DNA of 64,000 nucleotides, from positions 2,706,501 to 2,770,500 of the forward strand of contig CM038469.1 of NCBI GenBank assembly GCA_021464415.1, in the 5' to 3' direction. A model generated the notes under the pieces. The model was not told where the DNA came from. It saw nothing but the letters and a program-made list of their open reading frames with translations, and searched no databases. This DNA comes from Lonicera japonica. Taxonomy: Eukaryota; Streptophyta; Magnoliopsida; Dipsacales; Caprifoliaceae. The translations under genes and the position numbers were made by a program. Below are positions 41,501-55,313 of the stretch, piece after piece. Every line of letters starts with the position of its first letter. Position 1 is the first letter of the stretch.

Positions 41501-43999
41501 TGTTCACAAAGTACTCCAGTAGATGAACTCCTCTTATCTTGTCCCTGTGGTTCATGCTCTTAAAATCCTCAGGAGATGCATACATACTATCCATGTCATC
41601 AAAACCTAGCAGACATGTTACAAAAAGAAACAAAGTCAGCTCGTACTTATCTTCACTGAAGATTGAGCACTGAAGCAAATATAGATTAAGAGCGAATGCC
41701 TTGGGGTTTGGGGAGCCGGAAGAGAGATGGATAGTAAACATGGCTATACATCATGCAGATTAGATAGACAAATAAGGGAACAGATAGGGATTGACCTCTT
41801 TTCTCCCTGTTAAGTGAGATTCTCTAAGTCTGACCAGAAGTCGTTCTCAAAATAATATACAAACAATTACCACCAATATGTGCTAAACTAGAACAAGCAA
41901 ACAAAACCCATCTGTTGGTTTCACTTTCCTATGCATTCTCAATGTCTTGAACTAACACCCATACACTAAGGGACCTCAATGAGAGAAATATTTTCCTGTT
42001 TCAATACACACAAGCAAAAGGCGTACTTGATTCCACAACTTTACCACAGAAAATGTCGAAAATTTTCTATTTTCTATCTTGCATGGTGTTTGATTGCATT
42101 TACTTTCCAAGGAATCAACTTCCACGGTAGAACTTGTTTCAGCTTAATTTTTCCCTTTTTTCATGGAATCTCTCTCCCCCCACCCCCAACAAAACACAGT
42201 ACACCCAAAAAAAAAAAATCTATGTCCATGGAAAATACCTTGGAACTTAATGAAATATTGATTCAAATTTCATAACACAATTCAATATCGGAAGGAAATA
42301 ATTTAAACTGATATATAAAAGAGGATAGAACCACAAAGTGGATACACACTTCTGTAATAAACATGACAAGAAGGGCTAGAAAATGTATGTCATAGGTAGG
42401 AAGTAACTAATTTCTCTAGGAGATGGTACTCACCATAAGCAACTGAACAAGTCATCTTATTAAACATAACAAAGATCAGAGGTAGATCATATGCAAGCTT
42501 CAAAAGAACAAATTAATATCTACTTCTATGCGAAGAGGGAGAAATACAATTAATCGCTACATATACTTGAAATCATGAAAAATTCAACTACTTGGGTTTG
42601 TAAGTTCCATCATCCAGATGAGGCTTCAAATCTCTACCAAGGCATCTACATGATATGATGATAAAGGATCCAACTACCAAACATCCACATTTATAGCAGA
42701 GACATGCCACTAAGAAATTATAATTTGAAGTTTCTTCTTTCACACCCTAATACATAAAAAGGAAACAATTGAAATATTATTTAGCATAAAAAAATGCCAA
42801 AAGCACAGTATAGAACTTACTGCTAGTATGTGGGCAACTACTCCATACTTTTTATCATAAAACAAGTAACAATAGAATGACTTCTTGACAGCCTTGTGGT
42901 GATCGGAATATGTCATATATTTCTGATGTGTCTATCTAATATAACTAATATCACTATATTGCTGACGCGTTCATCAAAATTGCTACTGTTGGCTTGAGAT
43001 GAGTTTATGGACTACATTTGAGTATATGACTGCATCATAACTATGATTAAACCTACTGGAGGTGCAGCAAAGTTAAAGATTACACTAATATAACCTAAGC
43101 TAGTCTACATAACTTAAATTCTACTGAAGGACTGACCGACTTAAAAAATTTCATTGATGCACATATGTGCAGAAGGCAACTTATACTAAGAGATGCCGCA
43201 GCTGACCAGATTCAACCAACAAATTTACTTTGCTGGCTTGCTGTATGCTTAGACACAACCAGGGGCACAAAGTTACGTAACTGCATCCTCACATTCATTC
43301 TCATCCATTTTAGTGAATTTTCAAATATGATTTTAACAATTCTCACCAATGTTCTTTTCCATGTAAATAGAAGTAACTCTGCCCTAAGGAGGCATGTTTA
43401 CTAATCTCCTACATGTATTAGGCACGAAGCAATCAGTTAATGTGAACATTTAGTTTAATTATAAACATAATAAAGGGGCATCATTCTCCAATAGCATATT
43501 CCTCATCAAGTTTCAGTTCAATCGATATATAATCGTTCAATTAACATCTGGAATTAGGTCAATAACCATATTAAACGAGCTTCCACTAATTCAATGATAA
43601 CTTACTTAATCATTTATCAACCATGAAAGTTTGCATAAATCAGCGAACAAAATCCAGATCAAAACCCTAGGTAATCGATTCGAACTTCACAAAACATGTA
43701 TATAGGCACCTAATTATTTACAACCGTGCACACATATACATAACTTTACATAGATAACGAGGAGTAAAATCATAGATATTTCTATGTCAGTTTGTTTGTG
43801 AGAGAGTACCGTCTTCGTCAGGTACTTGGACATGAAGGAAATGGAGCTTAAAGCCAGAGGTGTTTGAGCGAATGATCTTCTTAAGAGTCCACTCGAAAGC
43901 TCCTTTGCTGCTAATGGAAGCATGAGGATAACCTTTAATGGTGGATTCATTCACTCCGATCATTATCCGAGTCACCTCCGATTCAACTCCTCCCGCCAT
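38529..43999 (-). CDS. Universal stress protein A-like protein (USP family)
   Basis: A nucleotide-binding Rossmann-like stress protein; the closest remembered relatives are Arabidopsis At3g01520 (crystallised with AMP) and At5g14680. Four exons on the minus strand: 43810-43999, 41484-41605, 41123-41241 and 38529-38637. All splice sites are GT-AG and the frame is intact, giving 179 residues. The start MAGGVESEVTRIMIGVNEST carries the first beta strand. KGYPHASISSKGAFEWTL and HFLHVQVPDEDGFDDMDSMY follow, then DLLVVGSRGLGPFQR and VFVGTVSEFCVKHVECPVV. The last two form the ATP-binding pattern G-x2-G-x9-G-(S/T). The C-terminal PQDPVDD is also typical. ATG at 43,997-43,999 is the first in frame. 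Intron 1 (2.2 kb) and intron 3 (2.5 kb) are large, and intron 3 has been enlarged by transposons. Confidence 0.95.
39118..41013. mobile_element. 1.9-kb transposon in the last intron of the USP gene
   Basis: The left end TTAGGGTAAATTACAATAAA pairs with the reverse of the right end, TTAGGGTAAATTACTCTAAA. Sub-terminal CTACAACT / GTTTGTCAGG and GACCCCTAT / GGCGACCCAT blocks are also inverted. A Mutator-like origin is plausible from the GGGTAAATTAC end, but I could not see a clean target duplication. Part of the interior (about 39,690-39,870 and after 40,544) looks like leader and start of a captured gene, reading MAKGGGGGAMASHMVDG once the nested element is removed. That frame stops directly after. 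Confidence 0.6.
39880..40543. mobile_element. hAT-type MITE nested in the 39.1-41.0 kb transposon
   Basis: 664 bp. The ends CTATGATGCACGGACAC and (reverse) CTATGAAGCACGGACGCG match closely. The 8-bp duplication ATGGCGAG is perfect at 39,872-39,879 and 40,544-40,551. The interior is dense in ACACGTGTC and GGACACGCT repeats, unlike any flanking DNA. Confidence 0.9.
41410..41454. repeat. (GT)n(GA)n compound microsatellite in USP intron 2
   Basis: TGTGTGTG with a short CGCG interruption passes into a long AGAGAG run. It lies 30 bp from exon 2 on its downstream (intron) side. Confidence 0.9.
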
Positions 44000-46900
44000 T
44001 GCTCTGTCACTCACCTACTGAGTTGACTCTTTTTTGCTCTATGTTGTTACGAAGTCTGTTAGCGAGTCTGAACTCTGAACTGAAGCTTCTGGGGGCCCGT
44101 TTATAAGTGACGGTGAACAGCAAGCCAAAATTTGTTTGTTGCACTTTCTCTTTTGATTGACTGATTGGCACGTAGTGCACCTAGTGCACGTTAGTCCAAG
44201 CTCGCTTGCATTTGCTAACGTGCGCTTTCTCTTTACAGCTGTGCGCTAGTTTCACCACGGCCCAAAAGCGGTTGGGTCGCCGCTCAAAAGCTTCGCCCAA
44301 AAGAGTTAAAGAGTTGAAAGACAAGGTGGTTGTATAATTTATAAATTAAACAATTTCAAACACTTAATTTATGAATTATTTAATTTAAATATTTTATTAT
44401 AAAAATAAAATAATATAAGTTAATCTCTAAAATCTATATTAAAAAATATTATATTTGACAAAAAAAATCTCTATAAGTATAAAAATATAGTGGTTAAAAA
44501 TGCACATGTTATAATGTGTATTAGTTATATACTATTAGATGAGTTTTAACATACATTAAGATATCACATCAAAATTAAACCGTTTATACCAATAATATAC
44601 ATACAATGTCGCAACTTAAAATAAAAAATAAAAAAATTAGTATTTAAAATCTACTAATCAAAATTAATTAAACAATATTTGTCATTACTATAGAATTATG
44701 TAAAAGAAATATCAAAAAAAATTTACTAACATTTAAGAATGTACTTAATATATTCGTATATTATTAGTTATCTGAATCTATGATTTTTAATAGTTTTCAC
44801 GTTATATCAATCTAATTTCTCCCTATGAATGACCCACTTTTGGCTTAACACCAAAAATGCTAGCTTTACATGACTATTTTCAGATTATACTAACAAACGT
44901 ATTTGAATTATTTTCACATCTATTTTTAGTTTTTCCACAATGAAAATATATTGAACCTATAATTCGATTGTTTAAAATGTTAAACTGATTGATGTTTGTT
45001 AATTTAAATTCGTTATACATTATTCTCTTTTATCTTATTATTATTAAATTTTATTTATTTCACTCTGCCAGATAGCATGAATATACCATAATATATATTG
45101 ATATATATATATATATATATAATGTACTCACACTTAAAACTCGTTATTCGAAAGTTTTAGCCACTAAATTAATCTTAATGGTTATATATATGCACTTAAA
45201 ACTCATTAGTCGGAAGCGACTTTTAGTCATTAAATTAGTCTTAATAGTTATTATATATGTATTAAAGATGTAAAATTAAAATACTTTTGTGCGAGTATGT
45301 AAAATATCTACGATCATGCTTCGAACGTGGCACAAAAACTTTCAAAGTCTAAAAAAATTTCTACCTCTAATGATTGGTATTGCTTATGAGGTTCTGCTCA
45401 TCATTAGATTTTGTTTTATTAAACAGAATATTAACCTATGGATCTTTTGAATAGGTCGTACGAATACTATTTGATCGACGATCTTTTTTTTATTAAAAAT
45501 AAATTTATAATATTAAAGACTAAATGTTTTTAAATTAAATGAAGATGATTATAAGAAAAAATAAAATGTTGGTGTGCATGGTATGATATGATATGAATGA
45601 CATATGTTGCTTGGGAGAAGTTCTAAACCAAAAATAATTATATGTTATACGATAATATGATATAAATTGACACAAAATTATAAATTAATAAGTAAATTGA
45701 ATACTTTACAAATTCATGCATGCAGTTATGGGGTTCAATTGTTTGAAAGGAAATGACAATGAAGCGGTTTAGAGTTGACCTTTAATGAATTCGGGCGATC
45801 TATTAAACCTGTTAATTTTTTTAAAATTGAAAAGTTTAAAACTTTTTAAATGTTGATAAAACTTTACAATTTACGACTATATATCCTGACTTTTTTTTTC
45901 CTTTTTTTTTTTTTTTTGTAAATTTAGTTCTTCATTCATTTGTTTTTTTAATACAATTTTTTTTCCTTTTTGGTAAATTGATTCTCTTAACGGGTGGAAT
46001 TGGATTGGGTCACTCGATAACATAACAAGTCGTACACAAATTTAAAAATATCACCTGATAATTTATTAAATTGTGTTGGAATAAAACTCAAATATTAATC
46101 ACATTCGTTAAGACTCGATACAAAATCCATTCGATCTTAACTATTAATAAGTCTAAGTTATACATATGCAGATTCACATATAACTTTCTGATTGTTTTGA
46201 AAATGCTTTTGTTTTGGCTCCTCTAGATTTCTAAAGTGGCACGTCCTTTCTTCTTAATTAATTAAAGTTTGCATTAAAAATGATGTAATTAAGAAGTTCT
46301 ATAAGTGGAATTATATAAGCTTTGAATTATAATGAGATTATTCCATTAATTACATGATAGATGTAATGTGAATGTGTTAGCATCAAACTTTGATTATAGA
46401 GGTTAATATATTCTATGCGTATAGAATTAAAATATCTTTATGCATATATTTTGTTGTGTGAGTCATAAATTTTCTGTTTTAAGCTTAGTTAGCTGGCATT
46501 TTTATGTCGGTTGGCAGCATTTCTTAGATAAGTGTTGGTTATTCTCATGGGATGATGGATGATGACGTGGCAAAAACAAATTTTTAAAAAACATTATCTT
46601 ATATTCTTATCTTTTCTTTGTCGATAATAAACGGCCTACCATTTTGATTATTGTCAATCTTAGTCGAGTAAAATCTGAATAAGAAAACAACAAGGAAGGC
46701 ATTGCGAATTTTGATTACGCTTTATAAATGCTCCAACAAGTACAAAATACATTATTCCATTTTTATGCTTCCAAATGTGTAAAAAAAATAGGGCATGATT
46801 TTTTTTGAAAAAACAAATTATAACATGCAGTCTACTAATTTTTTTATTTTATTTTTAAAAAGAAGTGATCCTTTAAATACGCTATTTGTATGATTTCTCA

Positions 46901-48039
46901 GTCACATGTATAATATTTATGAACCACATGTATAATATTTATGAACCGGGATTTCTTAGTCACAAGTATCGTATATGCGACTATTTCTCCGTTATAGATA
47001 TTATAAATATGATTGAGAAAATTATAAATATTCAAGTATTTTATCGGTGTATCTGAATACTTACTAAAAATAAATTTAATAATTGAGGAACTATTATGGC
47101 CGCATGATAATAAAAAATTAAATAAAAACCAGATCCTAAAAGCCTCCAAAAGGTGATAGATACAATCGCCTAAGCCCAAAATCTTCTTTTGCTTTTTAGT
47201 TTATAACAGAAATGAAAAATGGTACTTTTATCTTGAAGTATATATATTGCTATGTAATCATTCGTTTTGAAAAATAAAGTTAATTTTAATTTGCTCCCCT
47301 GACTGACTTATCAATATTATAAATGAAAAGCAAAAAAAAGTTAAAAAGGGAACAAACGGAAACATTAAACAAGTAATGAAGTAGCGGTCAAAAGAAAAAC
47401 AAAGAGAAAAAGTAAGTAAAGCTGAATCCACGATCACTTGAATCAAATCTTCAGCAATTATATTTTTGCAATTCATATTTCTGTTTCACAGTACTTAGAA
47501 AAAGCCTTTTTCTCTACGGTCTCTTTCTTTTTCAACTTCCGCATGAACATGAACAGAAAAGAGACCCTGAGTTGGTTTCACATCTCAATAAAGTTTATTC
47601 ACCCTATCGCATCATAAAAAATATATTAAAAGTGGAAATTTAGAGCTCAGGTGAACTCTTATTTTATTTTTAATTTTTTTTACGGAAAAATATTCTTTGA
47701 ACGGTGAGATAGAAAATTTTCTACAAAAACAAAGAGATATAAATAACATCAATCATAATATAATAAATTACTCAACTCATTTTTTAGTTTCTTATAAAAA
47801 TCAATTACTTTTTATTATATATATATTTTTACCTTATTGTCAAATAAATTTAAACTATACAATCTACACTGAAGTATAAATGAGAGAATTCCCAAAAGGA
47901 TTGTACAATTCAATTTAAAATAAGTAACACATTTTTCATTTCCTTCTTCTCAAATTACCCCTTCACCAATGCCTTTACACAAGGGTAAAGTTGACACTTC
48001 ATTTTTAACCCCCCCGAAAGTCACGCATGATAGATTAAA
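44000..48039. other. Long intergenic stretch upstream of the USP gene
   Basis: 44,000-44,320 is GC-richer and probably holds the USP promoter and leader. It contains repeated GTAGTGCACCTAGTGCACG. From 44,330 the DNA is AT-rich without genes. Small direct repeats: a unit with CACTTAAAACTC(G/A)TTA(T/G)TCG at 45,131 and 45,193 (period 62), and CACATGTATAATATTTATGA at 46,903 and 46,925 (period 22). Confidence 0.5.
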
Positions 48040-48176
48040 AGAGTTTAATGTTGAAGTAAACCAACTTAATAACGATCAAATTAGATAAATCAAACGAAAT
48101 ATTGGTGGATAATGATATCCATCATTTGAACCAAAAATTTGATCATTTTAAGTTGGTTCACAGTAACAAATAACCC
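48040..48176. mobile_element. Small foldback element (about 135 bp)
   Basis: Left arm AAACCAACTTAATAACGATC and the reverse of the right arm, GAACCAACTTAAAATGATCA, form a long hairpin. The outer ends AGAGTTTAATGTTG and AGGGTTATTTGTTA are weaker. The boundary is uncertain by several bases and no target duplication was fixed. Confidence 0.5.
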
Positions 48177-48244
48177 TAAAAAAGGATGGGAGATTAATCT
48201 AAAAAAGTATATATAAAACAACAATAGTTTTTTTTTTTACCTAA

Positions 48245-48808
48245 TTACCCTTTACCTAAAGACGGAATTCCAGTGTAGGAGACCCTGCCAAAACCTAGAT
48301 GACCCACTTGGTACAACTCTAACCATACCTTCTCTGCCTCAAATCTCGCACTGTAGTTGTTGTCCTTTTGCTCTTCTTCAACAAACCCAAATGAAGAGGA
48401 TTCTATTTCCAATGCCCCATTCATTTCCAATTGCAATTCCAATTCCAATTCCTCCTTTCTTGAAATTACATTTCCAACCCCCACATTATTATTACTTTCA
48501 TTTCTCTCGCAGCATTTTGTTTTTCGCTTTTCCAGTCTTTTCCGAAATTTCTTTTTCCCTTTCCCCAAACACCTCCTACCCACCATCCAAGGGACCTTGA
48601 GGAAGGCCAGGGTCAAGAAGTTGACCACAGCACAGGGGCAGCAACAGAGGGCCACGCAGTCGGCCAACATGCCGGCGGTGCAGCTCCTGCAAGACCTTCC
48701 GGAGCAGTCCACCTGATCTTCTGTGTCATCTTCGTCGTCCACCGCGTAGCGGTGTTTCTTTCCTGTGGGTCCAGCTCTTGAGGATCCTGAAGATTTATTT
48801 TCATCCAT
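48245..48808 (-). CDS. Plant-specific Cys-rich protein of unknown function
   Basis: Single exon, 187 residues, ATG at 48,806-48,808 and stop at 48,245-48,247. The N-terminal ~35 residues are charged and acidic (DDEDDTEDQVD). A conserved Cys-rich hydrophobic core follows at about residues 38-82: CRSCTAGMLADCVALCCCPC, then AVVNFLTLAFLKVPWMVGRR. Next comes a strongly basic stretch (KGKKKFRKRLEKRKTK), an acidic Glu/Leu-rich linker and a conserved C-terminal VWLELYQVGHLGFGRVSYTG. I recognise this arrangement from a small uncharacterised plant family (Arabidopsis At3g11690/At5g06380 type). The hydrophobic Cys core could associate with membranes or be acylated, but no activity is known to me. A leader with CT microsatellites lies upstream (48,875-48,945). 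Confidence 0.85.
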   Translation of the reverse strand: MDENKSSGSSRAGPTGKKHRYAVDDEDDTEDQVDCSGRSCRSCTAGMLADCVALCCCPCAVVNFLTLAFLKVPWMVGRRCLGKGKKKFRKRLEKRKTKCCERNESNNNVGVGNVISRKEELELELQLEMNGALEIESSSFGFVEEEQKDNNYSARFEAEKVWLELYQVGHLGFGRVSYTGIPSLGKG

Positions 48809-49969
48809 CTGATTTCTTGATCAGCCTAATTACCTGCAAAAGTTGAAACACCATTTACACTTTGCACTTGGCGCTCTCCCTCTCTCTCTCTCTCTCTATA
48901 TCAATACACACATTGTTTTTATTACTCTCTCTCTCTCTCTATACTAGCTTTGGTAGGGTCTTAATGCGTCACACGTACTAGTAATGAAGCTTTTTCAATT
49001 TCCATGCATTTATCTTTTGACTTCTTGTATTTCCTAAGGGGCATACATGTCCATTTCGTAAGACCCAAAAAGAAAAAAATATATATATGTCCATTTTAAT
49101 TATTGTCGGGTCATTTGAATTTGAAGCATTTCTTGAACCACATTAACATAATTCGAATTCTTGATTTTTCTTGAACCCAATCAGCATTAAAATTATCACT
49201 TTATACGTTTAAAAAAATTATATGGCATATTCAAAAAATAGTGTATGTAGCCACGTATATAAAATATTATTAAAAAATAATTTTAAAGCAATAAACTAAT
49301 TATTTAAAATACAATTATAGAATACATGCATGCACATACATAAATTTACTTCTAAATATAAGTTAGTAATGATATCAGTAGAAATATTATATTTGAACTA
49401 CCTACCGAATGGGGAAAAAGTAAATAACCTGACTCACGCGCTTGTCAAACACGTGGCAAAAGGCTTGTAGCGTGTTGTAGAATAAAATAGGACAACCTGT
49501 AATTAATTCAGGTTAGGCGCGTAGAGGAGGGGATTGATTGTAGTAAAATAACAGGACCCTACTTAAATTGGCAATTTGACAGCAACAATTAAATTTTGTT
49601 TAATGACAAAAATAACCTTGGCATGTGAGGGTTCTTTTTTAAGAGATGGGAGTGGGGGGCAATGTGTTTTTTTTTTTTTACAGAGAGTAAATAAGTTGCC
49701 TTTAAAATGAAAGCTGTCCTTTTCCTCCATCAAGTGAGTTTGCAAGGGAATGTTAAAGGCTAGGACCAGGACAGCGACACCTTTTTTTCTTCTTTTCTTA
49801 TTTTTTTTGAGTAACAGATGCCAATATTGTGAAAATATTTCCTTTAATGTGATTTCGTAAAGACAATCATACCCCTTCATGTCTCATTGTCTTGTGCCTT
49901 TTTTAAGCTTATTCAACTGTATCCACTCGAAAAAAAAAAAAAAACTGCATCCACCTTCGTTGTCCTACT

Positions 49970-50364
49970 CAGTGGCGGAACCAATGGAGGCGGAGGAGGC
50001 CCACCTCCTAAATTTTTTAAAGTTTTAAATAGTAACAGTGTACTTATGTATAAATATGTCATATTAATATATTTTATTGGGCTGCTTTATTTTTATTTTT
50101 TTCTATAGGTAAAACTTATAAATTTTTGAACTTTTGTGAATAATTTTTTTAAAAAGAAAAATATATAAATACAAACTCTAACGTTATAAATATGGGATTT
50201 ACTTGTACAAAAATAAAAAGAAAACATAACGCAACAACTACAGATTTTTCTTCAAATAGCTTATTTTGAAAAAAAATTTATGTTAATTACTTTTATAAAA
50301 AAAAAAGAAAAGAAATGAGCTTGTTTTTTCGCCCGCCTAAATCAAAATCCTAGATCCATCACTA
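49970..50364. mobile_element. hAT-type MITE
   Basis: 395 bp. The left end CAGTGGCGGAACCAATGG pairs with the reverse of the right end, TAGTGATGGATCTAGGA. Flanks GTCCTACT (49,962-49,969) and GTCTTACT (50,365-50,372) match at 7 of 8 bases. This is the common plant CAGTGGCGGA end type. Confidence 0.75.
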
Positions 50365-50372
50365 GTCTTACT

Positions 50373-53300
50373 CTATTGTCTCCTTTTTTTATACTTGAAC
50401 TGTGTTTGGCAATTCAATCTAATACTAGTCCAGGTTAATTTTTTTTCTCGATTCTAATTCCTAAACTCAGGATCACCAAACATATTGTTATAGAATGGCT
50501 TTGTTGGTCATATCACACAACATAATGCTAACACTACATATTAGCGCGCACACACATAACATATATACACTGAGAGAAGGGGGGGGGGGGAGCATGCAAG
50601 GACTTTCGTGTGTATATATATATATTTTACGAGAGATGAACATAATCAGGTAGTTCGAGGAAGGAAAAGGGGACAAAAAATTGAACCTAAGCTCTCTGTG
50701 TGAATACTCATGCTTTTTAGCCGGTTGAACTCGAGCCCGAATCTTGTGTATATTTCTGTTTGTCACACATATTTTTGAATTATTACTATTTGTATATGAG
50801 ACACACATTAATCTGATTATAACGGGTGTTTAAAACATAAATGGTTACTTTTTAAATAACTTTCAAGTGTGAATAATAATTGGCTTAATTACTATGAATG
50901 AGTTGCGTAATCCATCAATCAATCTTTAGACACGTGCAGGTTAATTTTATCTCACGGCCCTTTCACTTTTTAATGTCTCTTTTATATATATTGAGCTGAT
51001 TTATCTTATACACATATATGATACATGTACAACTCCCATAATCTAATTTCAAGAAAATAATTCACACTTAAAAAGTGTGAAATAATTAAGTAAATAACTT
51101 TTAAAATCCATCTCAACTTTATATGCATAGAGATGAAGGTAATAGCATCTCTTGAAAATTTAAATTCCATGACAGAAGAATCTTCTATGGAAACGAAAAT
51201 ACATAAAAATATTCAAATGTGTAATGTGTTTACAGTATTAATTTCAAATGAAGTACCAAATGCAATAGAGTATTATAAATGCTCTTGTAATTCCCGCACA
51301 AAAGTTACAATATTTAACTCTAATTAAGATAAAAAAATGTTGAAAAAATTAATACCCATAAGATTATCTTACAATTTCACACCCTGAAGAGTAGGATCCT
51401 ACATAAACTAATGAACTTGTAAGGAATCCTTGTCCTATTTAAATGGTTTTTGTAACACTATTGCATTGGACAAAGTAAATACTTTTCCACCCTCTAGGAG
51501 AATCACAATTCACTATTAACCTGCGGATATGGAGATTTGCAATTGTCATACCCTAGATGTTGACCTCCCTTTGAACTAAGTTCTTGTATTGGATATATTG
51601 CCTAGTCACAATCATCACACACAATAATTGCAAAAATACTTATTTGGGCCATGTCTAATTAAACTATAAGGTGTTGCACTTGCGACAATCCATGTTTTAA
51701 GTGGATGATCATGACCCGTTCCTACATTATAAGAGTTTGATCAATTTCTTTTGTAAGTATTTGAGGCCACAGATAGTCAGTTTTTCAAACATGATTCAGT
51801 CGCATCCTAATGCGGGTGCAAGAATACATAGTGGCAAAGACAAAAAAGAGTGATGTCTAACTAGATTTAATTTTGTTTAAAGATTTAAGGAAATAGTTTA
51901 TCATTAATTAGGGATTAAGACTAAGAACAAATAAATAAGTAACAAAAATATTAACATGTGTTTTAAAGATTGGGCACCAATGAAAACGATGTTTTAGAAA
52001 AAAAATGACACTTTTTATTGTGTTATGGACCTATGGTATTTGGTGAATTGAGAATAATAGCAGAGATAAATTATATTAAATTGAACATTCTACTCCTCTA
52101 TAATTTTATGAGATCTTTCTAAGAGCATAACACTTTTCAAAATCTTTTTGACAATTAAAGTGTCCTATTTTGGATGTTGGTTGGTAACTTGGTACTTCAC
52201 TTAATTACTTTGACCAAGTAATTCCAGCTTAATTTTCCAACAAAGTACATACTTATTTTGGCTTGACTCTTGAAGTACAAAATTTAATTGAGAGAAAGAG
52301 ATGGTAATGAAATTAATAACTTCTAGAAGAAAAAGAAACTTTGGGTATTATGTTTAGATATTAATCACTCACAAAGTACAAAATTTAATTGAGCGAAAGG
52401 GAGGGGGATGGTATCTATGGAAGAATTTTTGCACTGTGGGTGCTCATAATTAATCCAAAACATCTCTTTTTATTTATGAAAAAGGAAGAAGTCTTTTTTT
52501 CTTTACAAATAATAAAGAAATTTTCTCCTTTCTAGGATAAATTTAAACTCGCTTTTACCACTAAATTAACACACCCGTTCTAATCCTAAACATCCCTCAA
52601 CACAAGAAATGCAAATATAGATCGTTTCCTATGTAATATCTATTTTATATTTATTTGAGCACTGTTGCGTTTAACGCTTTCATTTACTGAATATTCATAA
52701 CATAATCATTGATAGATTGTAAATGTTTAAAATGTAAAGCACCCGGTATAATCATCTAGTGGATGAATCCGGTAGGACTACAATTTTCCTATTAATTTAG
52801 TTTGTAATAATTCGCATCAAAATACTAAAACAAGAATGCAAAAGTAATTAAGGACGCCATTTTTACCATGGCGCTAATGAAAGCAGGAGATACAGTAAAC
52901 TCTTCCACTCTACTTTTCACCAAATCGATCACAAAACTATTTCGCCAGAACACCGTTAACAGAAATTAAAAAAGTGTATAATCAATCAATGCACGGTATT
53001 TCTATGAAGAATCTGGTTCACTAATTAGAGTAACTAAAGTACATCATATCGGTGAGTAGCTCAATTAGGCTAATAACTAACTTTCTTAAGTTTGTCCTAA
53101 CTTTTGATATTGGTCAGAGTACATTGGTAACTCTGCATCTAACTAAATCCGCAAGAAAATGAAATAATTTATGAAAGTTAAGTGACTAAATTTAAACTAT
53201 AAGCAATGAATTGATCAAAACAATCCAAAGAGGTTTTCAAAATCAATAATAATAATAATACACTATAAATTAAAACACAAGATCCAGTTGCAGATAAATG

Positions 53301-55310
53301 TAGTTGATGATATGTAAATGCAGAAGAAGTACTAACCTCAAATCGGAGATCATAAACTAATGCTAATTTCATCAATTAATTCATCTCCAAAAGGCCTCTC
53401 AATTCATTCATCTTCAACACTACGTAGCTTTCGATTGAGATATATATATATATAGTGTTTGAATAGGGCGGATTGTTTTGAGAGAGGGGAACTGACAATG
53501 CTTTGATCTGATCTAAGATGCTCATATGATCTGTGCTCTTGTTTATGTAGCATTTCAGCAATATATGCTACACGCACTCCCTCACTCTAGATCTCTCTCG
53601 TTCTCTCTCACACATTATGTGTGTGGACCCAAGCGAGGAAAGTATAGTGGTAATTCGTGTTAAAAACGCTATTAATTATTTTAAGAATCATATTAAATTT
53701 CATACACATAATTTTTTATTTTTTATATATTTTTAAAATTCAAAAATCACTGTCTATTATTATACATACAATGTTGTAGATGCATCAAAAAAATTATCAA
53801 TCATTTAAAAATTACGTTAAATCTTAGGCACACAATTCTTTATATTTTATATAGATTTTTGATATTTAAACAAAGTTGTTCTTGTTATATAAATATTAGA
53901 AAATATTTTTCTTTAATCACATATTTTTATTGAGTATACTGCATAGATTATATTTTTATTGTATTTTTATAAAAGTATAATTTATATAATATACATGTTG
54001 ACAAGAATATGCGATAAAAATATCGTAAGATTTTAACATAATTTTGTGTCCCAAGTATAGCAGAGCTTTTATGTGATAGTCTTATATAAAACTCGTTTAT
54101 CTATCAGGGAGAAAAGTGGGGGTGGGAAAATCATAGTAAAGAGGGGTTCCCAATGTCAGCGAATAAAGGGAAATGTCGCTCTTCTCCCGAGCCTTTCCCC
54201 ACTCTTTGATGTCTTCTTACTCTTTTGTTTATTTGGCTAATGCACGTGAGTCAGATACGGGGTTGTTTGGACGCTCAGGTAACTCTTAACTTCAAACAAC
54301 TTCTGCATTTACTTAAAGCAATATGTTTGATTTTAAATTACATTGTAAAAACCCCAAAAATTATAGGTTACAAATATTGTTATGATGATGTGATACAGAA
54401 AATTAAACGTTTACATTTTAAATAACAAAATTAAATATTTAGATCGTTTTAATAACTTGTTTGTAATTATTTAAGTTTTGTTTAGTTGTAATTTTTAAAT
54501 ATTTAATTTAAAATTAACTTTTAAATAGAGTTCTTTAAAACTGTTTTTTAATTTGATTTGTATATGGTACACAATTTTTAAAATTTTACAAAAAAAATAT
54601 AATCTTTGTTTTTTATTCTTTCTTAAAGTTTTACTGAAATACAAAAGAAATAATAAACAAAAAAAATTATTTTTACTTAAACGGAGTTTTTAGAACATGT
54701 GAACAAACACAATTTTTTTTTTTTAACAAAATCCAAAATATTTTTAAAAGACCCGATCAAACAACAAGCAAGCATCTTGCATGTATGGGAATCTTAGCCC
54801 TTTCGTCACAATTTTAACAAGAAATACTAATTTATTACGCCACATCATCACTACAAATATTGTAATATTAAAGACATTATAATTTACTTTAAAAAGTCAA
54901 AATGGCATTGAGGGTTGTCAATTTTTTCTCCCTCTCTCTACATATATTTGTCTACATGCGATATTTCAAATATAATTGACATCGATGAACTATTCTCTTC
55001 AAACTTGTAACTATCAACAAATTCAATTACCAAATGCGATTTCATAATAAACTGATAATAATAATTTAGCCGTACATGAATTTCTTGAAGCATTAAAGAC
55101 TGCCTAGATTTTTGAGTTTATCTATATTATAAAATAAATATTTTTTATAATAAAATAATAAATCAATCCAATTTCTTATATTGATTTTTAATAGTGTTAA
55201 CATTTTTTAAAATATTGGATCACTTTAATACACAGATTAAAACATCAAATTAACTAAACTTTACTCACATACTAAACATACAAATAAACATAACTCTTAC
55301 GTATCTCTAA
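50373..55310. other. Long gene-poor stretch
   Basis: AT-rich DNA. The 53,330-53,640 part on the minus strand looks most like a leader: CT-rich upstream sequence, several short ATG frames (MNELRGLLEMN) and a possible donor (GATTTGAG before GTTAGTAC, about 53,335). No protein of meaningful length follows. It may be a non-coding transcript start or nothing. Confidence 0.35.
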
Positions 55311-55313
55311 AAT

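Noticed and set aside
41358..41741. 127-codon minus-strand open frame containing GFDDMDSMYASPEDF
   Set aside because: Contains USP exon 2, but runs on through intron sequence and a GT/GA microsatellite. The spliced four-exon model explains it better.
53430..53580. Known plant microRNA precursor
   Set aside because: Compared by eye to common conserved plant miRNAs; no match in the hairpin region.
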